This document shows, piece after piece, positions 8,238 through 16,575 of a DNA stretch of 64,000 bases. Source of the stretch: Pseudomonas frederiksbergensis (GTDB lineage Bacteria > Pseudomonadota > Gammaproteobacteria > Pseudomonadales > Pseudomonadaceae); contig NZ_MOBM01000012.1 in assembly GCF_003732275.1 (NCBI RefSeq), forward strand, positions 1 through 64,000, written 5' to 3'. Under the pieces are notes generated by a model. That model worked only from the letters and a program-made list of their open reading frames with translations. It was not told the origin of the DNA and did not search any database. The translations under genes and the position numbers were made by a program. Positions within the stretch are counted from its first letter, which is position 1; each line of letters opens with the position of its first letter.

Positions 8238-9383
8238 ATGGATGTTTTCTGGTTTCTGCCCACCCACGGCGACGGCCATTACCTGGGCACCACTCAGGGC
8301 GCGCGCCCAGTGACGCTCAACTATTTGAAGCAAGTGGCCCAGGCTGCCGACAGTCTGGGTTACCACGGCGTGCTGATTCCTACCGGGCGTTCCTGCGAGG
8401 ATTCGTGGGTGATCGCCTCGGCCCTGGTGCCGTTGACCGAACGCCTGCGGTATCTGGTCGCGATCCGTCCGGGGATTATTTCACCGACGGTCTCGGCACG
8501 GATGGCCGCGACGCTGGATCGACTGTCTGGTGGCCGCTTGCTGATCAATGTGGTAACCGGCGGCGACCCGGATGAAAACCGTGGCGACGGCAGTTTTCTC
8601 GATCACAGCGAACGCTACGAAGTCACCGACGAATTCCTGAAGATCTGGCGTCGGGTGCTGCAAGGCGAATCGGTGGATTTCGAAGGCAAACACCTGCGGG
8701 TGCAGAACGCCAAAGCGTTGTATCCACCGGTGCAGAAACCTTATCCGCCGCTGTATTTCGGTGGCTCGTCCGAGGCCGCTCATGACCTGGCTGCCGAGCA
8801 GGTCGACGTATACCTGACGTGGGGCGAACCGCCTGCCGCTGTAGCTGAAAAACTGGCCGATGTTCGAGAGCGTGCGGCGCGAAACGGTCGCACGGTGAAG
8901 TTTGGGATTCGCCTGCATGTGATCGTGCGCGAGACGGCCGAAGAGGCCTGGAAAGCTGCGGACAAACTCATCGAGCACATCAGCGACGAGACCATTGCTG
9001 CCGCGCAAAAGTCGTTCTCGCGATTTGATTCCGAAGGCCAGCGACGCATGGCGGCGCTGCATGATGGACGCCGCGACAACCTGGAAATTTCGCCCAATCT
9101 CTGGGCTGGTGTCGGTCTGGTGCGCGGCGGTGCCGGGACTGCGCTGGTGGGTGACCCGCAACAAGTGGCGGCGCGGATCAAGGAATACGCGGACTTGGGA
9201 ATCGAGAGTTTCATCTTCTCCGGCTACCCGCATCTCGAAGAGGCTTATCGCTTTGCCGAACTGGTGTTCCCGCTGCTGCCCGAGCCGTATGCCAGCCTGG
9301 CCGGACGTGGCGTCACCAACCTCACCGGGCCGTTTGGCGAAATGATTGCCAATGATGTGCTGCCGGCCAAAGCCACGGCCTGA
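8238..9383 (+). CDS. msuD: FMNH2-dependent methanesulfonate monooxygenase
   Basis: A 381-residue luciferase-like monooxygenase closely resembling MsuD/SsuD: N-terminal [20 protein letters not shown], then [14 protein letters not shown] and [14 protein letters not shown]. It cleaves the C-S bond of alkanesulfonates to an aldehyde and sulfite using FMNH2 and O2. MsuD rather than SsuD is inferred because the neighbours are msuE, an MsuC-like flavoprotein and sfnR, and no ssuABC transporter is adjacent. The ATG at 8238 is preceded by TTAAGGATC; an upstream start at 8220 is less likely. Confidence 0.88.
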   Translation: MDVFWFLPTHGDGHYLGTTQGARPVTLNYLKQVAQAADSLGYHGVLIPTGRSCEDSWVIASALVPLTERLRYLVAIRPGIISPTVSARMAATLDRLSGGRLLINVVTGGDPDENRGDGSFLDHSERYEVTDEFLKIWRRVLQGESVDFEGKHLRVQNAKALYPPVQKPYPPLYFGGSSEAAHDLAAEQVDVYLTWGEPPAAVAEKLADVRERAARNGRTVKFGIRLHVIVRETAEEAWKAADKLIEHISDETIAAAQKSFSRFDSEGQRRMAALHDGRRDNLEISPNLWAGVGLVRGGAGTALVGDPQQVAARIKEYADLGIESFIFSGYPHLEEAYRFAELVFPLLPEPYASLAGRGVTNLTGPFGEMIANDVLPAKATA

Positions 9384-9411
9384 AAACCGCTCTCCTGTGG
9401 ATCCGCAAACC

Positions 9412-9543
9412 TGTGGCGAGGGAGCTTGCTCCCGCTGGACTGCGAAGCAGTCCCATAACCGGTGAGCGCGGATCTTCTGAAAAACCGCGCGAGCCGATTT
9501 ACGACTGCTTCGCAGCCGAGCGGGAGCAAGCTCCCTCGCCACA
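9412..9543. repeat. Paired inverted REP (REPIN), GTGGCGAGGGAGC type
   Basis: Two perfect 25-bp arms, TGTGGCGAGGGAGC... (9412-9436) and its reverse complement (9519-9543), enclose about 80 bases with a further GACTGC/GCAGTC inner match. This REP family differs in sequence from the GTGGGAGCGAGC family elsewhere in the window. It fills most of the msuD-msuC gap. Confidence 0.85.
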
Positions 9544-9595
9544 AAAGCCCCCATTCCCCCAGGAAACTTGAGATGAGTCCCAAGAGGAACCCCGC

Positions 9596-10783
9596 GTGAC
9601 TGCCAAGCCGATAAGCGCCCTGTTGTCCCCCGTGCAGACCGCCCGCCAGCTGGCCGCCGAGTTTGCCCTGACCGCTGTCGAGCGCGATGAACGCGGCGGT
9701 ACGCCAAAAGCCGAACGTGATGCCTTGCGCCACAGCGGCCTGCTCGCTTTAAGCATTCCCGTCCAGTACGGCGGCCTCGGCGCCAGCTGGAGTGAAACCC
9801 TGAACATCGTGCGCGAGTTCGCCAAGGTCGACAGTTCGATCGCCCATGTCTTCGGCTTTCATCACCTGATGCTCGCCACCGTGCGCCTGTTCGCCCGGCC
9901 CGAACAATGGCAACCGTGGTTTGAACAGACGGCTCGCAAGAACTGGTTCTGGGGCAACGCCCTCAATCCGTTGGACACTCGTACCGTGGTGAAAGACCTC
10001 GGAGGCTGGCGCGAGTTTTCCGGCAAAAAGAGCTTCTGCTCCGGCGCCAGCGACTCGGAAATGCTGATCGCCTCGGCCGTCGATGAAAGTGCCGGCGGCA
10101 AGTTGTTGATCGCCGCGATTCCCAGCGGACGCAGCGGTATAACGCTGCACAACGACTGGAACAGCATGGGTCAGCGCCAGACCGACAGCGGCAGCGCCAC
10201 GTTTGAACGGGTGCGGGTTGAAGAGTCGGAACTGCTGCTCGACCCCGGTCCGTTGAGCACGCCGTTCGCCTGCCTGCGTCCCTTGATCGCCCAGCTGACG
10301 TTCACCCATATGTTTCTTGGCATTGCCGAGGGCGCCTTTGAAGAGGCGCGGCAATACACCCTCACCGAAACCCGTCCATGGCATAAATCCAGTGCTCTGG
10401 ATGTGCGGCAGGATCCTTACGTGCTCGGCCATTACGGCGAATTCTGGGTGGCACTGGAAGGTGTTCGATTGCTGGTGCAACGCGCCGCCGAGTTGCTCGA
10501 CAAAGCCTGGGCCAAGGGGCCGACTCTGAGCGCCGAGGAACGCGGACATCTGGCCACCGCCATCGCCACCGCCAAAGTCGCCGCCACCCGTAATGGCCTG
10601 GAGCTGTGCAGCCGTTTGTTCGAAGTAACCGGCGCCCGTTCGACTCACGCCTCACTGCGGCTGGACCGCCACTGGCGCAACTTGCGTACGCAAACCCTGC
10701 ACGACCCGGTGGATTACAAACTCCATGAACTGGGTGACTGGGCGCTGAACCAGTCCCTGCCGATCCCGACCTTCTATTCATAG
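9596..10783 (+). CDS. msuC: MsuC-like FMNH2-dependent monooxygenase, acyl-CoA dehydrogenase fold
   Basis: A 395-residue acyl-CoA-dehydrogenase-fold flavoprotein starting at GTG 9596 after AAGAGGAA. It has the family order: N-terminal helical domain, central beta domain with SGKKSFCSGASDSEM, and a C-terminal helical bundle ending near FEVTGARST, THASLRLDRHWRN and LHDPVDYK. Such proteins (MsuC, SfnC) act as monooxygenases; MsuC oxidises methanesulfinate to methanesulfonate with FMNH2. The role follows from position between msuD and sfnR. The REP pair upstream may affect the processing or stability of the operon transcript. Confidence 0.85.
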   Translation: MTAKPISALLSPVQTARQLAAEFALTAVERDERGGTPKAERDALRHSGLLALSIPVQYGGLGASWSETLNIVREFAKVDSSIAHVFGFHHLMLATVRLFARPEQWQPWFEQTARKNWFWGNALNPLDTRTVVKDLGGWREFSGKKSFCSGASDSEMLIASAVDESAGGKLLIAAIPSGRSGITLHNDWNSMGQRQTDSGSATFERVRVEESELLLDPGPLSTPFACLRPLIAQLTFTHMFLGIAEGAFEEARQYTLTETRPWHKSSALDVRQDPYVLGHYGEFWVALEGVRLLVQRAAELLDKAWAKGPTLSAEERGHLATAIATAKVAATRNGLELCSRLFEVTGARSTHASLRLDRHWRNLRTQTLHDPVDYKLHELGDWALNQSLPIPTFYS

Positions 10784-10807
10784 CCTTCCACTCATGGAGC
10801 CTGCCCC

Positions 10808-11911
10808 ATGCAACTGCTGACCTTACCGCCCTCGCCCGCGTTGGCCACCTCGATTCGCGCCACGGCACAGGTGTTCGAAGACCCGAAATCCCAAGCCCTG
10901 CTGGCGCACTTGCAGCAGGTCGCGCCAAGTGAAGCCAGCGTGCTGATCATCGGTGAAACCGGCACCGGCAAGGAGCTGGTGGCGCGGCACATCCACAACC
11001 TCAGCGCCCGGCGCAACCGGCCGTTCGTGGCGGTGAACTGCGGTGCATTCTCCGAATCCCTGGTGGAGGCCGAGCTGTTCGGCCATGAAAAAGGTGCTTT
11101 CACTGGCGCGCTGAGTGCCAAGGCCGGTTGGTTCGAAGAGGCCGATGGCGGCACCTTGTTCCTCGACGAAATCGGCGATTTGCCAATGGCGATTCAGGTG
11201 AAATTGCTGCGGGTGTTGCAGGAGCGCGAAGTGGTGCGCCTGGGTTCGCGCAAGAGCATTCCCATCGATGTGCGCGTGCTGGCAGCGACCAACGTGCAAC
11301 TGGAAAAAGCCATCAATGCGGGGCACTTTCGCGAGGATCTGTATTACCGCCTCGACGTGGTCAGCCTGGAACTGAGCCCGTTGCGCGAGCGCCCCGGCGA
11401 CATCCTGCCGCTGACCCGGCACTTCGTCGAAGCCTACAGCCGGCGTTTGGGTTACGGCAGCATCACCATCAGCAAGGAGGCCGAGCACAAACTGCGCAGC
11501 TACGGCTGGCCGGGCAATATCCGCGAACTGGAAAACGTCATTCACCACACGCTGTTGATCTGCCGCAATGGTGTGATCGAGCGCGATGACTTGCGGCTGT
11601 CGAACATGCGCATCGAGCGTCAGGACGACTACCACGCCAACGTCGATGACTCACCGGAAGCCTTGCTCGATCGGGCCTTTCAAAAGCTCTTCGAGGAACA
11701 GGCCGGCGCGCTGCACGAGAAAGTCGAAGATGCGTTGTTGCGGGCGGCTTACCGCTTCAGTCATTACAACCAGGTTCACACTGCTGCCCTGCTGGGGCTG
11801 AGCCGCAACGTAACCCGCACTCGGCTGATCAAGATCGGCGAACTGGCGGTGAATAAACGCCGACCCACGGAGAACCTGCAGGGTGAACGCTTGATGCAAT
11901 TGTCGATCTAG
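10808..11911 (+). CDS. sfnR: Sigma54-dependent transcriptional activator SfnR
   Basis: A 367-residue enhancer-binding protein made of an AAA+ domain with Walker A GETGTGKE (about residue 50), the sigma54-contact GAFTGA loop in [11 protein letters not shown], Walker [13 protein letters not shown], and a C-terminal HTH near [15 protein letters not shown]. There is essentially no N-terminal sensory domain, as in known SfnR proteins, which are controlled mainly by their level. It would activate the msu promoter at 7593 through the inverted repeat at 7476. It ends overlapping by 4 bases the convergent monooxygenase gene. Confidence 0.88.
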   Translation: MQLLTLPPSPALATSIRATAQVFEDPKSQALLAHLQQVAPSEASVLIIGETGTGKELVARHIHNLSARRNRPFVAVNCGAFSESLVEAELFGHEKGAFTGALSAKAGWFEEADGGTLFLDEIGDLPMAIQVKLLRVLQEREVVRLGSRKSIPIDVRVLAATNVQLEKAINAGHFREDLYYRLDVVSLELSPLRERPGDILPLTRHFVEAYSRRLGYGSITISKEAEHKLRSYGWPGNIRELENVIHHTLLICRNGVIERDDLRLSNMRIERQDDYHANVDDSPEALLDRAFQKLFEEQAGALHEKVEDALLRAAYRFSHYNQVHTAALLGLSRNVTRTRLIKIGELAVNKRRPTENLQGERLMQLSI

Positions 11912-12273
11912 CCGATCAGCGTGCAGTGCAGCGCGTTGTCGTGACTAAGCGCCAGGCTATGCAGCACCTGGAAAGAGCCGAAGGTCACGGTTTTCGCCCT
12001 ATGGGTTTGAATCAGTTGCCAGAGATCCTGCTCGCCGCTTTCGAAGCTCTGAAAGGCCGCTTCTCCGGCTTCGCGGGATTGCCATTGCAGGTAATTGAGC
12101 ACCCGTCGGCCATCGTCGCTGGCCTGGATGCTGGCACTCAGAAAACCTGTATAACCTTGGGCCAGACGTTCGGTGTGCGCCGCCAGTGCCGACACCAGCG
12201 CGGCCTGCTGACGGGGCTCGATCTCGAATTCAATCAGTTGGGTAAAGCTGCGATTCTTCTCTGGCGCGTGCAT
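11908..12273 (-). CDS. ABM-domain monooxygenase, SoxR-regulated
   Basis: A 121-residue antibiotic-biosynthesis-monooxygenase-fold protein (FTQLIEFEIEP, then GFLSASIQASDDGRRVLNYLQW). It is divergent from soxR and its start is 50 bases from a SoxR box placed in a MerR-type promoter reading toward it. In P. aeruginosa the gene next to soxR (PA2274) is a monooxygenase of the SoxR regulon; the same role is inferred. The substrate is probably a redox-active small molecule but is not shown by sequence. Confidence 0.75.
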   Translation of the reverse strand: MHAPEKNRSFTQLIEFEIEPRQQAALVSALAAHTERLAQGYTGFLSASIQASDDGRRVLNYLQWQSREAGEAAFQSFESGEQDLWQLIQTHRAKTVTFGSFQVLHSLALSHDNALHCTLIG

Positions 12274-12322
12274 GAATAGTCCCCACTCACTGTAAGCCGG
12301 ATCTTGCGATACGAAGGCCTGC

Positions 12323-12353
12323 AGGGTAAAACCTCCAGTTAACTAGAGGTCAA
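12323..12353 (-). promoter_or_regulatory. SoxR-controlled promoter with SoxR box
   Basis: Reading leftward, a -35 TTGACC (12348-12353) and -10 TACCCT (12323-12328) are separated by 19 bp, the long spacer typical of MerR-family promoters. The spacer region carries CCTCCAGTTAACTAGAGG (12332-12349), a near-perfect SoxR dyad around GTTAAC. It should drive the ABM monooxygenase when SoxR is oxidised. Confidence 0.88.
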
Positions 12354-12367
12354 GGGGCATTTTTTAA

Positions 12368-12835
12368 ATGATCACCTCGCAAAACCTGCATAAAGAACTG
12401 ACCGTCGGCCAAGTGGCCGCCCGCAGTGGTGTGGCGGTCACGGCGCTGCATTTCTATGAGTCCAAGGGCCTGATCAAAAGCAATCGCAATCAGGGCAATC
12501 AGCGACGTTATCCGCGAGAAGTGTTGCGCCGGGTGGCGCTGATCAAAGTGGCTCAGCGTTTGGGGATTGCGCTGGCGGAGATTGGCGAGGCGTTGAAATC
12601 CCTGCCGGACAACCATGCACCGACGGCGGCGGACTGGAAAGTGTTGTCGGCGCAGTGGAGCCGGGATCTGGATGAACGGATCAATCAACTGACTCTGCTG
12701 CGGGACAGGCTCAATGGCTGTATCGGGTGTGGATGTTTGTCGATGGAGGCGTGTCCGCTGCGTAACTTTGGTGATGTGCTGGGTGAGCAAGGGCCGGGGG
12801 CGCAGCTGCTTGAGTCGGGGGTTGATCGGAAATAG
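12368..12835 (+). CDS. soxR: Redox-sensitive regulator SoxR
   Basis: A 155-residue MerR-family activator. It has an N-terminal winged HTH ([26 protein letters not shown]), a dimerisation helix, and the [2Fe-2S] cluster motif Cx2CxCx5C in [12 protein letters not shown] near residue 120. Oxidation of the cluster by redox-cycling compounds activates transcription from the 19-bp spacer promoter between this gene and the divergent ABM monooxygenase. Pseudomonads usually lack soxS, and none is seen here. Confidence 0.95.
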   Translation: MITSQNLHKELTVGQVAARSGVAVTALHFYESKGLIKSNRNQGNQRRYPREVLRRVALIKVAQRLGIALAEIGEALKSLPDNHAPTAADWKVLSAQWSRDLDERINQLTLLRDRLNGCIGCGCLSMEACPLRNFGDVLGEQGPGAQLLESGVDRK

Positions 12836-12845
12836 CGGTGCGGCC

Positions 12846-12940
12846 TTCGCGAGCAAGCCCGCTCCCACATTGGATCTGTTTTCAGACCCAATTCTCGTTC
12901 ACGACACAAAACTACTGTGGGAGCGAGCCTGCTCGCGATG
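12846..12940. repeat. REPIN, GTGGGAGCGAGC family
   Basis: Inverted arms TTCGCGAGC...CCCACA (about 12846-12869) and TGTGGGAGC...GCGATGG (from 12916) flank a short unrelated middle. The left arm has the GCAAGCCCGC variant and the right arm GAGCCTGC. It sits downstream of soxR. Confidence 0.85.
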
Positions 12941-13081
12941 GCGTCCTGCCAGTCGATGGAGGTTTGGGAAGTAATCTGCTGCTCGTCGGGCACTCGGTCG
13001 CGGGGAAAGGGCTGACCTATAGTTATTCGACCGGAAATCGGCGAAGGAACACCTTAACCCCACAACAAAAGGAGAACCGTC

Positions 13082-13540
13082 ATGAGCGTAAAACCTATTC
13101 CAGAGGGTTATCACAGCATCACCCCTTATCTGGGCATTCAGAAAGCTGCCGAAGCCATCGACTTCTACAAAAAAGCCTTTGGTGCCACCGAAGTCATGCG
13201 CCTGGCCATGCCCGATGGCGGCATCGGTCACGCCGAGCTGCGTATCGGCGACTGCCCGATCATGCTTGGCACGCCATGTGACCAGGGACCATTGAGCAAC
13301 CCGGACAAGTCGCCATCCGTGGGGCTGCATCTGTATGTGAACAATGTGGACAAGTCCTTTAAACAGGCAATCGAGGCCGGCGCCACGCAGGTGTCCGAGG
13401 TCAAGGATCAGTTTTATGGCGACCGTTCGGGGACTTTGAAGGATCCCTACGGGCATCTGTGGTTTCTGGCCACGCGCAAGGAGGATTTGACTCAGGAACA
13501 GATCGAACAGCGGGCGAAGGAGATGTTTAAGCAGGGGTGA
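13082..13540 (+). CDS. VOC-family (glyoxalase/PhnB-like) protein
   Basis: A 152-residue vicinal-oxygen-chelate protein with two beta-alpha-beta-beta-beta modules: SITPYLGIQKAAEAIDFYKKAFGATEV at the start, and DQFYGDRSGTLKDPYGHLWFLATR at the end. Metal-ligand-like residues are present (His in IGHAEL, Glu/His near the C terminus), but substrate and activity cannot be told. AAGGAGAAC precedes the ATG. REP pairs flank it on both sides. Confidence 0.85.
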   Translation: MSVKPIPEGYHSITPYLGIQKAAEAIDFYKKAFGATEVMRLAMPDGGIGHAELRIGDCPIMLGTPCDQGPLSNPDKSPSVGLHLYVNNVDKSFKQAIEAGATQVSEVKDQFYGDRSGTLKDPYGHLWFLATRKEDLTQEQIEQRAKEMFKQG

Positions 13541-13894
13541 GGACTTCAGTGTCTGATCCGGCCTCATCGCGAGCAGGCTCGCTCCCACAGTTGATCGGTG
13601 TTGAACGCACATTATGTGTACGCCGCCGATCCAGTGTGGGAGCGAGCCTGCTCGCGATGGGGTCATTGCATTCAACTTCAATGTCGACTGTCAGGCCCCA
13701 TTCACGAGCAAACCCTCCCAAGACAGAAACACGAAACATTTACTTTCATATCCCCTTTCGGGATTTCCGATGCTCATACGTCTTATTTAGATGCAGTCGG
13801 TCGCGTAGGCAAAAGCCACGGCCGGACTTTTTACGGAGCGCAACGCTGGGAAGCCCACAGCAGCGCTCCTCTCATCGAAACAAGACCTTTAATC
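13541..13894. other. Gap before fpvG: REPIN and leader
   Basis: Besides the REPIN, this gap holds about 235 bases of fpvG leader. It contains a small hairpin ATCCC-ctttc-GGGAT (about 13750-13764). I found no perfect PvdS box. The best candidate, TTATT at 13783-13787 followed 16 bases later by CGT at 13804-13806, has two mismatches in the -35 element and is not claimed. Confidence 0.55.
13566..13658. repeat. REPIN, GTGGGAGCGAGC family
   Basis: Two perfect 24-bp inverted arms, ATCGCGAGC...CCCACA (13566-13589) and its complement (13635-13658), with a 45-base spacer. Confidence 0.9.
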
Positions 13895-15100
13895 ATGTCG
13901 AAGAAATCCCGCTCAAAACTCTGGTTTCTGGTCCATAGCTGGCTGGCGCTGCCCATCTGGTTCTTTGTATTGATCGTCTGTGTGACTGGCACGCTGGCGG
14001 TGGTCAGTCAGGAGATTGTCTGGCTCGCCAATCCGCAAATGCGTGCCAGCCCGCCTTCGGACGATACGCCGCGGCTCAATTATGACGAGATCATTGCCGC
14101 CATCAAAAAGGCCGAACCCCAGACACTGGTCCAGGGCATCAGTCGCCCCGACGAGTCGCATTTCGCACTCGACGTGGACGTCAGTTACCCGGACGGGCGC
14201 TCGGTGACGGTCTATGTAAACCCCTACAGCGGGGTGATTCAGGGCACCGCTCCCCAATTCAACTTCAAGGCGTTCACCCGCGCACTGCATGGCTGGTGGC
14301 TGGTGCCGTTCACAAACGGCTACAGCTGGGGCTGGTATCTGGTGTCGTTCCTCGCGCTGCCGATGCTGGCGTCGCTGGTGACCGGGCTGGTGGTCTACAA
14401 ACGGTTCTGGAAAGGCTTCTTCCGACCGACCCTGCGCATTCGCCATGGCGCGCGGATTTTCTGGGGCGACTTTCACCGGCTCAGCGGCATCTGGTCGATC
14501 TGGTTCATTGCGGTGATCTCGATCACCGGTGTCTGGTTCCTGATCAAGGCGATTCTGTTCGACAACCAGATTTCGATTACCACGGAACCGGTGGTGTCGG
14601 TCATCTCGCGTGAAAGCGTGCCGCTGACCAGCACTGGCAAGCTGGCTCCGATGATCAGCCTGGAACAGGCGATCAAGGTCGCTCAAGAGCAAATCCCCGG
14701 ACTTGACGCCAGTTTTGTCTCCTTGCCGGGCAACGCCTACGGCCACCTGTCAGTGGGCGGTCGAAGCTGGTATCCGCTGATGTTCCAGACGGCCGAGGTC
14801 AACCCGTATAACGGCGATATCGCCAGCACGCGGTTGCTGACCGATCGCACCGGTCTGGAGTTCGTGACCGAGTCGATGCGTCCGTTGCATACCGGTGACT
14901 TTGGCGGGATCTGGATCAAGCTGATCTGGTTCTTCTTCGGTTTGCTGCTGAGCATGATGGTGCTCAGCGGGTTGCTGATCTGGACCAAACGCACTGCCCT
15001 GGCCACCGCCAATGCGTTCAAGCGCAGCAACAAGGCCCCGCGCCCGGTGTCGAGACCGCAAACGGTCATGAACCAACAGACTCCGGAGGGCAACCTGTGA
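13895..15100 (+). CDS. fpvG: PepSY-domain inner-membrane ferri-pyoverdine reductase FpvG
   Basis: A 401-residue PepSY-associated membrane protein. Its first membrane helix is near residues 8-35 (LWFLVHSWLALPIWFF), followed by a periplasmic PepSY region, helices near 150, 205 and 350, and His-rich helix edges suited to haem or flavin electron transfer (ALHGWW, LHTGDFGG). In P. aeruginosa FpvG (PA2403) is the reductase that converts ferri-pyoverdine to Fe2+ in the periplasm. Identity rests on family plus the complete eight-gene order that follows. The start at 13895 begins the first helix; the upstream open frame runs through the REPIN and is not used. Confidence 0.85.
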   Translation: MSKKSRSKLWFLVHSWLALPIWFFVLIVCVTGTLAVVSQEIVWLANPQMRASPPSDDTPRLNYDEIIAAIKKAEPQTLVQGISRPDESHFALDVDVSYPDGRSVTVYVNPYSGVIQGTAPQFNFKAFTRALHGWWLVPFTNGYSWGWYLVSFLALPMLASLVTGLVVYKRFWKGFFRPTLRIRHGARIFWGDFHRLSGIWSIWFIAVISITGVWFLIKAILFDNQISITTEPVVSVISRESVPLTSTGKLAPMISLEQAIKVAQEQIPGLDASFVSLPGNAYGHLSVGGRSWYPLMFQTAEVNPYNGDIASTRLLTDRTGLEFVTESMRPLHTGDFGGIWIKLIWFFFGLLLSMMVLSGLLIWTKRTALATANAFKRSNKAPRPVSRPQTVMNQQTPEGNL

Positions 15101-15639
15101 GCAAGACGATCACTGCATCGCCGCCTTCGCGGGCGAGCCTGCTTTGGCGCAAATGGCGCTTGCACATCAACATTCTCTTGCTGTTGATCCCTTTGGGCTT
15201 CATGCCCAAATACTTGGCCGACGCCTCGCTGTTTCGCGGCGACAGCGGACTGGGGGAGCGAGAGATCGGCGAAATCGAGGTCGGTCCCTGGAGCCTGCAA
15301 CTGGCCGAACTGCGCAACGAAGCGCCACGATTGACTGGCCCCGCCGGCTACATGAAAGGCTTCAACGCAGCGCTGTGCGAACGCTGTCGCGATCAGGTCA
15401 AGGCAACTTACCTGCGCATCGGCAAACCCCGCAGCCTGCGCGCGGCCGGGGCGATTTTCTTCGGTACGCCGTACCACATGGGCGCGATGCTGCCGGTGCC
15501 TGAAAAGACCAAAACCGACGCCGAGCTGTGGATCACCATGGAAGGCTGGGACGGCGCCATGCATCAAGCGTCCGTCCCTCTGAGCCAGGCATCCCCGGCC
15601 ACTCTCGCATGGCTGAACAAACAAGGAGGCAAACCATGA
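15097..15639 (+). CDS. fpvH: FpvH-like protein of the ferri-pyoverdine iron-release operon
   Basis: A 180-residue protein with one N-terminal membrane anchor (NILLLLIPLGFMPKYL, about residues 26-42) and a periplasmic domain with a CERC pair. Its GTG start overlaps the fpvG stop (GTGA), indicating translational coupling. P. aeruginosa FpvH (PA2404) sits in the same position and assists FpvG in iron release. Assignment is by position and size, since no enzymatic motif is visible. Confidence 0.75.
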   Translation: MSKTITASPPSRASLLWRKWRLHINILLLLIPLGFMPKYLADASLFRGDSGLGEREIGEIEVGPWSLQLAELRNEAPRLTGPAGYMKGFNAALCERCRDQVKATYLRIGKPRSLRAAGAIFFGTPYHMGAMLPVPEKTKTDAELWITMEGWDGAMHQASVPLSQASPATLAWLNKQGGKP

Positions 15640-15956
15640 TCAACGCTTTTCGCCCCGTTTTATTGATGCTCTGCGCCACCTTCAGCACCAGTGCCCTGGC
15701 CCATAACCCGATGTGTGAATGCAAGGCCATCGACGCCGAACAGATTCAATGCACCGGCGGTTTTTCCGACGGCAGTGGCGCGCCGGGAGTGACCCTGGAT
15801 GTAATCGGCTATGACGAAACCATTCTGGTACCGGGCAAGCTCGGTGCCGATTCGACCCTGACGTTCAAGAAGCCCGGCGCCGAGTTCTATGTGCTATTCG
15901 ACGCCGGTCCCGGCCATGTCGTCGAGATCGACCAAGCCGACATCGAGGCGCCCTGA
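15636..15956 (+). CDS. fpvJ: FpvJ-like periplasmic protein
   Basis: A 106-residue protein with a cleavable signal peptide (MINAFRPVLLMLCATFSTSALA, likely cut after ALA) and a small mature domain with three cysteines (MCECKAIDAEQIQCTGG). Its ATG overlaps the upstream TGA. It holds the place of FpvJ (PA2405) in the fpv operon. A metal- or siderophore-related periplasmic role is inferred only from context. Confidence 0.72.
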   Translation: MINAFRPVLLMLCATFSTSALAHNPMCECKAIDAEQIQCTGGFSDGSGAPGVTLDVIGYDETILVPGKLGADSTLTFKKPGAEFYVLFDAGPGHVVEIDQADIEAP

Positions 15957-15958
15957 AC

Positions 15959-16540
15959 GTGAGCATGACGTCGCCCACCACCCAAGTTGTTCGCCCGGCC
16001 GGTGCCGGCCATGAAACCCTTTATGTGTTGCTGTTGTGCCTGATGATCCTGGCGGTTGCCGGCTCGGTGGTCGCCTGGCGTGGCGAGGCTCAGGAAGTGA
16101 GCAGCGTTGGCAGCCATCAACTGGATGCCCGCCGTGATCTGAGCGCATCCGAGCAAGGTATTTACGCCGACCTGCGGGTCACGCTGGATGAAATTCATCT
16201 GTTGCGTCAGGAACAGCAAGCACTGCCCACACCCGCCACCCTCGCCGATGACGGTTTTGCGCCGTTTGCCCAGGACGCCAGTTCTGTCAGCCGCGGCGGC
16301 CATGCCTGGCAGTTGCTGGACGCCAAGGCGTACTTCGGCCAGAGCCAGAGCCCGACCGTTGCCGGTTCGTTTTTGATGCGTTTGACCGCTGAAGACGACT
16401 CGGCGCCAGACATCTGGCTCAACCGTGGCAGCGCCCTCCCCGCTCCAAACGATCTCACCGACGCTGCGCTTAATGGCGCCGGCTGGCAGCAGATCGTCGC
16501 GCAATTCGATGCCGGCGTCACCCGCCAGCATCGGCATTGA
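15959..16540 (+). CDS. fpvK: FpvK-like protein (DUF6162 type)
   Basis: A 193-residue protein with one membrane segment near residues 20-40 (TLYVLLLCLMILAVAGSVVAW) and a periplasmic C-terminal domain. A GTG at 15959 lies two bases after the fpvJ stop; the ATG two codons later is an equally good start. It matches FpvK (PA2406) in place and size. FpvJ and FpvK are reported to take part in inner-membrane complexes with FpvG and FpvH; the sequence itself gives no catalytic clue. Confidence 0.7.
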   Translation: MSMTSPTTQVVRPAGAGHETLYVLLLCLMILAVAGSVVAWRGEAQEVSSVGSHQLDARRDLSASEQGIYADLRVTLDEIHLLRQEQQALPTPATLADDGFAPFAQDASSVSRGGHAWQLLDAKAYFGQSQSPTVAGSFLMRLTAEDDSAPDIWLNRGSALPAPNDLTDAALNGAGWQQIVAQFDAGVTRQHRH

Positions 16541-16575
16541 ACCCTCGCCTTCACCCGAGAGAAGACCGCTTTCCC

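Noticed and set aside
8238-9383. SsuD (long-chain alkanesulfonate monooxygenase)
   Set aside because: The sequence alone does not exclude it, but msuE, the MsuC-like gene and sfnR are the neighbours and no ssu transporter is present.
13783-13806. PvdS box for fpvG
   Set aside because: Two of five bases in the -35 element differ; too weak to claim.
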